Of a stretch of DNA of 11,539 nt, positions 6,763-11,539 are shown piece by piece. The first letter of the stretch is position 1, and each line of letters opens with the position of its first letter. The translations under genes were made by a program, and so were the position numbers. This DNA is from an uncultured Azospirillum sp. GTDB lineage: Bacteria > Pseudomonadota > Alphaproteobacteria > Azospirillales > Azospirillaceae. The notes beneath the pieces were generated by a model. It was given only the letters and a program-made list of their open reading frames with translations. It did not search any database and had not been told where the DNA came from. Location of the stretch: contig NZ_CAMLJP010000156.1 of the NCBI RefSeq assembly GCF_946480385.1, positions 1 to 11,539 on the forward strand. Direction: 5' to 3'.

Positions 6763-8526
6763 ATGTCTACTGCGGCTGCAACGATCACTAAGAACCAGGC
6801 CACGGAAGCATCTGTTGTCGAAGACGCGCCGGCGCTGACCGACGGCTTCCAGCTCGTCATCGACGCGCTCAAGCTCAACGACATCAACAACCTGTATGTC
6901 GTCCCCGGTATTCCGATCTCCGACCTGCTGCGCATGGCGCAGGCCGAGGGCATGCGCGTCGTTTCGTTCCGCCATGAACAGAATGCCGGCAACGCCGCCG
7001 CGATCGCCGGTTTCATGACCAAGAAGCCGGGCGTCTGCATGACGGTTTCGGCGCCGGGCTTCCTGAACGGCCTGACCGCGCTGGCGAACGCCACGACCAA
7101 CTGCTTCCCAATGATCCTCATCAGCGGCTCGTCGGAGCGCGAGATCGTCGACCTGCAGCAGGGCGACTATGAGGAGATGGACCAGCTCGCCATCGCCAAG
7201 CCGCTCTGCAAGGCCGCTTTCCGCATCCTGCACGCCCAGGACATCGGCATCGGCGTGGCGCGTGCCATCCGCGCCGCCGTGTCGGGCCGTCCGGGCGGCG
7301 TCTATCTTGACCTGCCGGCCAAGCTGTTCTCGCAGGTGGTCGATGCCGCCGAGGGCGCCAAGTCGCTGGTCAAGGTGGTCGATCCGACCCCGGCGCAGTA
7401 TCCGTCGACCGAGGCGGTCAACCGCGCGCTCGACCTACTGAAGGGCGCCAAGCGTCCGCTGGTCATCTTCGGCAAGGGCGCCGCCTATGCCCAGGCTGAC
7501 GAGACGATCCGCTCCTTCGTCGAGAAGAGCGGCATCCCCTTCCTGCAGATGAGCATGGCCAAGGGCCTGCTGCCCGACACCCATCCGCAGTCGGCCGGTG
7601 CCGCCCGCTCGCTGGTGCTGCAGGAAGCCGACGTGGTCATGCTGGTCGGCGCCCGCCTGAACTGGCTGCTGTCGCACGGCAAGGGCAAGACCTGGGGCAA
7701 GCCCGGCTCCAAGAAGTTCATCCAGGTCGACATCGAGCCGCGGGAGATGGACAGCAACGTCGAAATCCATGCTCCGCTGGTCGGCGACATCGCGTCGGTC
7801 ATGGAAGTGATGCTGAAGGGCATCGACGGCGGCCTGACCCCGCCGACCGAGTGGATGGCCACCGTGGCGGCCAAGCGTGAGCAGAACGTCGCCAAGATGG
7901 CGCCGAAGCTGATGAGCAACGCTTCGCCGATGAACTTCCACGGTGCGCTGGGCGCTCTGCGCCGGGTCATCAAGGAGCGGCCGGACGCCATGCTGGTCAA
8001 CGAGGGCGCCAACACCCTCGACCTCGCCCGCGGCATCATCGACATGTACGAGCCGCGCAAGCGTCTGGACGTCGGCACCTGGGGCGTGATGGGCGTCGGC
8101 ATGGGCTACGCCGTCGCCGCGGCGGTGGAGAGCGGCAAGCCGGTCCTGGCGGTTGAGGGCGACAGCGCCTTCGGCTTCTCCGGCATGGAGGTGGAGACGA
8201 TCTGCCGCTACAACCTGCCGGTCTGCATCGTCATCTTCAACAACAACGGCATCTATCGCGGGACCGACGTCAACCCGACCGGCGGTGACGATCCGTCGCC
8301 GATGGTCTTCGTCCCCGGTTCCCGTTACGACAAGATGATGGAAGCCTTCGGCGGCGTCGGCGTCCATGTCACCAACCCGGACGAGCTGTACCGCGCGGTC
8401 AGCGAGGCGATGGACAGCGGCCGTCCGACCCTGATCAACGCCGTCATCGATCCGGCGGCGGGCACCGAAAGCGGCAACATCGGCAGCCTGAACCCGACCA
8501 GCTCGGTCCGCAAAATGCCGTCCTGA
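6763..8526 (+). CDS. oxc: Oxalyl-CoA decarboxylase
   Basis: This ThDP enzyme converts oxalyl-CoA to formyl-CoA and CO2, the second step of oxalate breakdown in the cytoplasm. The 587-residue product is about 20 longer than the Oxalobacter enzyme because of an N-terminal stretch of about 16 residues. With that offset the catalytic residues line up: E72 for Glu56 (FRHEQNAG), and Y136-E137 for Tyr120-Glu121 ([14 protein letters not shown]). The stretch [18 protein letters not shown] is close to diagnostic of Oxc among ThDP enzymes. The ThDP/Mg motif runs from GDSAFGF (466-472) to FNNNGIYRG (492-500), with Y498 matching the active-site Tyr483. The C-terminal SGNIGSLNP is the substrate-closing segment. 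ATG at 6763 follows GGGGAGGAG eight bases upstream. Part of a gntR-oxc-frc operon; its stop codon lies inside a small hairpin. Confidence 0.97.
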   Translation: MSTAAATITKNQATEASVVEDAPALTDGFQLVIDALKLNDINNLYVVPGIPISDLLRMAQAEGMRVVSFRHEQNAGNAAAIAGFMTKKPGVCMTVSAPGFLNGLTALANATTNCFPMILISGSSEREIVDLQQGDYEEMDQLAIAKPLCKAAFRILHAQDIGIGVARAIRAAVSGRPGGVYLDLPAKLFSQVVDAAEGAKSLVKVVDPTPAQYPSTEAVNRALDLLKGAKRPLVIFGKGAAYAQADETIRSFVEKSGIPFLQMSMAKGLLPDTHPQSAGAARSLVLQEADVVMLVGARLNWLLSHGKGKTWGKPGSKKFIQVDIEPREMDSNVEIHAPLVGDIASVMEVMLKGIDGGLTPPTEWMATVAAKREQNVAKMAPKLMSNASPMNFHGALGALRRVIKERPDAMLVNEGANTLDLARGIIDMYEPRKRLDVGTWGVMGVGMGYAVAAAVESGKPVLAVEGDSAFGFSGMEVETICRYNLPVCIVIFNNNGIYRGTDVNPTGGDDPSPMVFVPGSRYDKMMEAFGGVGVHVTNPDELYRAVSEAMDSGRPTLINAVIDPAAGTESGNIGSLNPTSSVRKMPS

Positions 8527-8535
8527 TAGGACGGC
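8517..8535 (+). other. Hairpin spanning the oxc stop codon
   Basis: An 8-bp perfect stem, GCCGTCCT (8517-8524) with AGGACGGC (8528-8535), around GAT; the TGA stop (8524-8526) is inside it. No T-run follows, so it is unlikely to be a full terminator. It could stabilise the oxc end of the message or tune oxc versus frc levels. Confidence 0.5.
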
Positions 8536-8586
8536 CTCAGGAAGCCAAGCGGCCACACGACTTTAAAAAAGCAGGGGGAGAGATAC

Positions 8587-9861
8587 ATGGGCAAGGCACT
8601 TCAGGGCGTGCGGATTCTCGACTTCACGCATGTGCAGTCGGGACCGACCTGCACCCAGTTGCTCGCCTGGTTCGGCGCCGACGTCATCAAGGTGGAACGG
8701 CCGGGCGAGGGTGACATCACCCGCAGCCAGCTGCGCGACCTGCCGGACGCCGACAGCCTGTATTTCACCATGCTGAACCACAACAAGCGGTCCATCACCC
8801 TCGACACCAAGACGCCCAAGGGCAAGGAGGTGCTGGAGGCTCTGATCAAGACCTGCGACGTGATGGTCGAAAACTTCGCCCCCGGCGTGCTCGATCGCAT
8901 GGGGTTCACCTGGGAACGCATCCAGGAGCTGAACCCCGCGATGATCGTCGCGTCGGTCAAGGGCTTCGGCCCCGGGCCGTTCGAGAACTGCAAGGTGTAC
9001 GAGAACGTCGCCCAATGCGCGGGCGGCGCCGCCTCGACCACCGGCTTCGACGACGGCCCGCCCATGGTCACCGGCGCCCAGATCGGCGACAGCGGCACCG
9101 GTCTGCATCTGGCGCTGGGCATCGTCACCGCGCTGTACCAGCGCAAGGAAACCGGCCGGGGCCAGAAGGTGCTGGCCGCCATGCAGGACGCCGTGCTGAA
9201 CCTGTGCCGCGTCAAGCTGCGCGACCAGCAGCGTCTGGCCCATGGGCCGCTGAAGGAATACCCGCAATACCCGAACGGCGCGTTCGGCGACACGGTGCCG
9301 CGCGCCGGCAACGCGTCGGGCGGCGGCCAGCCGGGCTGGATCCTGAAGTGCAAGGGCTGGGAGACCGATCCCAACGCCTACATCTACTTCATCGCCCAGG
9401 CTCCGGTCTGGAAGTCGATCTGCAAGGTCATCGGCAAGGAGGAGTGGATCACCGATCCCGACTACGCCACCCCGGTGGCCCGCCTGCCGCGGCTGATGCA
9501 GATTTTCGGCACGGTGGAGGAGTGGACCAAGACCCTGACCAAGTTCGAGGTCATGGACATCCTCAACAAGTACGACATCCCCTGCGGCCCGATCCTGTCG
9601 ATGAAGGAGATCGCCGAGGACAAGTCGCTCTACGAGACCGGCACGCTGGTCGAGGTGGAGCATCCGACCCGCGGCAGCTACCTGACGGTCGGCAACCCGA
9701 TCAAGCTGTCCGACAGCCCGACGGAGGTCACCCGCTCCCCGCTGCTGGGCGAGCATACCGACGAAATCCTGCGTGACGTCCTGGGTTTCGGCGAGCGTGA
9801 GATCGTCGAAATCCGCGACAGCGGCGCCATCGGCGTCGTGGAGCGGTTAGCGGCGGAGTAA
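8587..9861 (+). CDS. frc: Formyl-CoA:oxalate CoA-transferase
   Basis: A class III CoA-transferase that moves CoA from formyl-CoA to oxalate, giving oxalyl-CoA and formate and so feeding Oxc. The 424-residue length matches the Oxalobacter enzyme (428). Key residues align nearly one to one: Q17 ([10 protein letters not shown]), Y59 ([12 protein letters not shown]), E139 (VYENVAQ) and the catalytic aspartate D168 ([14 protein letters not shown], Asp169 in the family), which forms the aspartyl-CoA anhydride. The mobile glycine loop is ASGGGQPGW. These features support formyl-CoA transferase over other CaiB/BaiF members, though succinyl-CoA:oxalate transferase activity cannot be excluded from sequence. 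ATG at 8587 follows AGGGGGAGA six bases upstream. It lies 60 bp after oxc, the classical oxc-frc pairing, and is the last gene of the operon before a hairpin repeat. No oxalate transporter or formate dehydrogenase is in the window. Confidence 0.96.
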   Translation: MGKALQGVRILDFTHVQSGPTCTQLLAWFGADVIKVERPGEGDITRSQLRDLPDADSLYFTMLNHNKRSITLDTKTPKGKEVLEALIKTCDVMVENFAPGVLDRMGFTWERIQELNPAMIVASVKGFGPGPFENCKVYENVAQCAGGAASTTGFDDGPPMVTGAQIGDSGTGLHLALGIVTALYQRKETGRGQKVLAAMQDAVLNLCRVKLRDQQRLAHGPLKEYPQYPNGAFGDTVPRAGNASGGGQPGWILKCKGWETDPNAYIYFIAQAPVWKSICKVIGKEEWITDPDYATPVARLPRLMQIFGTVEEWTKTLTKFEVMDILNKYDIPCGPILSMKEIAEDKSLYETGTLVEVEHPTRGSYLTVGNPIKLSDSPTEVTRSPLLGEHTDEILRDVLGFGEREIVEIRDSGAIGVVERLAAE

Positions 9862-10211
9862 AGGTCCACGCTTCGATGCCCCCTCCCTAACCCTCCCCCT
9901 CTATCGGACCGGCCTCCGGCCGGCCGAGGGGAGAGGGGACTGCCGCCGCCCTGGCACTTAACCCCCTCTCCCGCGATCGGACCGGCCTTTGGCCGGCCGA
10001 GGGCGGGGGAGGGTCGGGGAGGGGGCAAAACGTTACACCCATAGTGCCTTCGCATATTCAAACGCGCCTCCCTCTCCCCCGACCGTCCCCTTCCCGGTCG
10101 CCTGAGAGCCGAAGCCCGCAGTTTTTAAAAATCCGCCGCCCGTCAGCCGATGAATTCCCGGCTCCCCGCGGCATCCAAAAGACCATTCCCGACAGGGTTG
10201 AGACGAAAATC
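9862..10211. other. 350-bp intergenic region between frc and sucC
   Basis: The left part (9881-10026) is the tandem hairpin repeat described separately. The right part (10027-10211) should hold the sucC promoter and leader. It has an A/T spot with palindrome TTTTTAAAAA (10122-10131) and a weak GACCG/CGGTC stem (10081-10099), but I see no convincing -35/-10 pair. No small gene with a ribosome site was found. Confidence 0.5.
9881..10026. repeat. Tandem intergenic hairpin repeat (REP/MITE-like)
   Basis: Two hairpin units. The core runs at 9903-9930 and 9976-10003: 28 bp each with two differences, both in the loop (TCC versus TTT). Each core folds as CGG-A-CCGGCC / loop / GGCCGG-CCG, with one bulged A. 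Flanks extend the stems: CCCCTCT (9896-9902) with AGAGGGG (9932-9938) in unit 1, and a near-perfect 11-bp extension (9969-9973 region with 10003-10013) in unit 2. In addition the outermost pyrimidine-rich 9881-9898 pairs with purine-rich 10006-10023 at 16 of 18 positions, so the whole block can fold as one nested palindrome. It looks like the dispersed C-rich/G-rich intergenic repeats common in Azospirillum-like genomes (from memory). It may also end frc transcription or protect its 3' end, though no T-run is present. Confidence 0.8.
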
Positions 10212-11411
10212 ATGAACATTCACGAATATCAGGCCAAGGAACTGCTGCGGGGGTACGGCGTCGCCGTTCCGCGCGGCGGCGTGGCCTTCACCCCGGAAGA
10301 GGCTGAATCGGTCGCCCGTGAACTCGGCGGTCCGGTCTGGGTGGTGAAGTCGCAGATCCATGCCGGCGGCCGCGGCGCCGGCCGGTTCCAGGACAACCCG
10401 AACGGCAAGGGCGGCGTCCGCGTCGTCAAGTCGGTCGAAGAGGTGGCCGCCAACGCCGCCGAGATGCTGAACCGTGTGCTGGTCACCAAGCAGACCGGCC
10501 CCGCCGGCAAAGAGGTCAAGCGCCTCTATGTCGAGGAAGGCGCCGACATCAAGCGCGAGCTGTATCTCGGCCTGCTGATCGACCGCGCCACCGGCCGCGT
10601 CACCATCATCGCCTCGACCGAAGGCGGCATGGAGATCGAAGAGGTCGCCCACAACACGCCGGAGAAGATCGTCAAGGTCGCCGTCGACCCGGCCACCGGC
10701 ATCCAGGGCCATCACACCCGCAAGGTCGCCTTCGCGCTGGGCCTGGAAGGCAAGCAGGTCGGCGCCGCCGCCAAGTTCATCCAGGCCGCCTACAAGGCGT
10801 TTACCGAGCTGGACTGTGCGATCGTCGAGATCAATCCGCTGATCGTCACCGGTTCGGGCGACATCCTGGCGCTCGACGCCAAGATGAGCTTCGACGACAA
10901 CGCGCTGTTCCGTCACAAGGACGTCGCCTCCCTGCGCGACGAGGCCGAGGAAGACCCGGCGGAGATCGAAGCGGCCAAGCACGAGCTGAATTACGTCAAG
11001 CTTGACGGCAACATCGGCTGCATGGTGAACGGCGCCGGTCTGGCGATGGCCACCATGGACATCATCAAGCTGTATGGCGGCGAGCCGGCCAACTTCCTCG
11101 ACGTCGGCGGCGGCGCCACGAAGGAGCGCGTCACCGCGGCCTTCAAGCTGATCCTGTCCGACAGCAACGTCGAAGGCATCCTGGTCAACATCTTCGGCGG
11201 CATCATGCGCTGCGACGTGATCGCCGAGGGCGTGGTCGCCGCGGCCCGCGACGTGCAGCTGCATGTCCCGCTGGTGGTGCGCCTGGAAGGCACCAACGTC
11301 AATCTGGGCAAGAAGATCCTGGTCGAATCCGGCCTGCCGATCCTGTCCGCCGACAATCTGGACGACGCAGCCAAGAAGATCGTCGCCGCCGTCAAGAAGG
11401 AGGCCGCGTGA
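10212..11411 (+). CDS. sucC: Succinyl-CoA synthetase (ADP-forming) beta subunit
   Basis: The beta subunit of succinate-CoA ligase, the TCA-cycle step that interconverts succinyl-CoA and succinate with ATP/GTP formation. The product is 399 residues, normal for alphaproteobacteria. It starts [12 protein letters not shown], has the ATP-grasp nucleotide site with K46 ([14 protein letters not shown]), the EINPL segment before the metal-binding aspartate ([11 protein letters not shown]), and the C-terminal CoA-ligase domain with [11 protein letters not shown] and [10 protein letters not shown] (326-335), which touches the alpha subunit's phosphohistidine. ATG at 10212 is chosen although the frame is open further upstream, because the conserved N-terminus begins exactly there; only a weak GAGA ribosome site precedes it. 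sucD starts 1 nt after its stop. The related malate-CoA ligase (mtkA) is possible, but the sequence reads as SucC. It normally follows mdh in this group; here frc is upstream. Confidence 0.93.
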   Translation: MNIHEYQAKELLRGYGVAVPRGGVAFTPEEAESVARELGGPVWVVKSQIHAGGRGAGRFQDNPNGKGGVRVVKSVEEVAANAAEMLNRVLVTKQTGPAGKEVKRLYVEEGADIKRELYLGLLIDRATGRVTIIASTEGGMEIEEVAHNTPEKIVKVAVDPATGIQGHHTRKVAFALGLEGKQVGAAAKFIQAAYKAFTELDCAIVEINPLIVTGSGDILALDAKMSFDDNALFRHKDVASLRDEAEEDPAEIEAAKHELNYVKLDGNIGCMVNGAGLAMATMDIIKLYGGEPANFLDVGGGATKERVTAAFKLILSDSNVEGILVNIFGGIMRCDVIAEGVVAAARDVQLHVPLVVRLEGTNVNLGKKILVESGLPILSADNLDDAAKKIVAAVKKEAA

Positions 11412-11412
11412 G

Positions 11413-11539
11413 ATGGCTGTTCTCGTCGACAAGAACACGAAGGTGATCTGCCAGGGCTTCACCGGAGCCCAGGGCACCTTCCACTCCGAGCAGGCCATCG
11501 CCTACGGCACCAAGATGGTCGGCGGCGTCACGCCGGGTA
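11413..11539 (+). CDS. sucD: Succinyl-CoA synthetase alpha subunit, 5' part
   Basis: The first 42 codons are present; the gene runs off the window. [20 protein letters not shown] is the conserved SucD start, leading into the CoA-binding Rossmann fold ([20 protein letters not shown], then MVGGVTPG). The alpha subunit carries CoA binding and the phosphohistidine, the latter outside the window. ATG at 11413 follows AAGGAGG (11397-11403), which lies inside the end of sucC; the genes are 1 nt apart, so translation is likely coupled. Confidence 0.95.
   Translation, partial: MAVLVDKNTKVICQGFTGAQGTFHSEQAIAYGTKMVGGVTPG

Noticed and set aside
5910..7121. Minus-strand open frame opposite gntR and the start of oxc (403 codons)
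   Set aside because: It overlaps two well-supported plus-strand genes and their promoter and has no ribosome site or recognisable domain.
9881..10026. CRISPR array
   Set aside because: Only two palindromic units with a 45-bp GC-rich gap and nested arms; no cas genes nearby.
10044..10211. GTG-initiated N-terminal extension of sucC
   Set aside because: The extension is Pro/Arg/Ser-rich and unlike the family; conserved SucC begins exactly at the ATG at 10212.
10143..11498. Long minus-strand open frame opposite sucC/sucD (451 codons)
   Set aside because: A shadow of GC-rich codon use; the translation is His/Asp/Val-rich low-complexity and no family is visible. The same applies to long frames opposite oxc (7435-8556) and frc (8563-9756).

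Overview
The window is GC-rich, gene-dense bacterial chromosome whose proteins look alphaproteobacterial. SucC/SucD, the oxalate enzymes and the pyrimidine/purine-rich intergenic hairpin repeat together suggest Rhodospirillales, most like Azospirillum. That genus guess is inference from style, not from a marker gene. No tRNA, rRNA, CRISPR array, transposase or phage gene was seen.

Layout, left to right. (1) 1-998 is the 3' part of glyoxylate carboligase (gcl), closed by a textbook intrinsic terminator at 1017-1056. (2) 1069-1875 (minus) is an unrecognised protein with a His/Gly-rich N-terminus. It is divergent from a LysR-type regulator at 2153-3073, across 277 bp that hold several small repeats. 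(3) 3187-3930 is an NADP-type short-chain dehydrogenase. It converges with, and overlaps by 120 bp, an AraC-family regulator (3811-4899, minus). The AraC gene follows an IclR/PcaR-type regulator (4901-5734, minus) with 1 nt between them. (4) A 295-bp control region separates iclR from a GntR/FCD regulator (6030-6719), which is followed after 43 bp by oxalyl-CoA decarboxylase (oxc, 6763-8526) and after 60 bp by formyl-CoA transferase (frc, 8587-9861). (5) A 350-bp gap holds a tandem hairpin repeat. (6) sucC (10212-11411) and the first 42 codons of sucD follow.

How the genes fit together. Frc moves CoA from formyl-CoA to oxalate, and Oxc decarboxylates oxalyl-CoA back to formyl-CoA and CO2, so the pair turns oxalate into formate plus CO2. 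Gcl condenses two glyoxylates to tartronate semialdehyde, the entry to the glycerate pathway. Having both on one stretch suggests a C2-acid (oxalate/glyoxylate) utilisation neighbourhood. The GntR gene is the likely local regulator, because it leads the oxc-frc operon and a FadR/GntR-like GGTATACC palindrome lies upstream of it. SucCD is the TCA-cycle succinyl-CoA synthetase. Its place beside frc may be coincidental, or may help supply a CoA ester to prime oxalate activation (speculative).

Nothing here amounts to a clearly new multi-gene system. The points most worth a second look are the regulator-dense centre (four families in about 4.6 kb), the AraC/SDR 3' overlap, the structured iclR-gntR control region, the His-rich orphan and the intergenic hairpin repeat.
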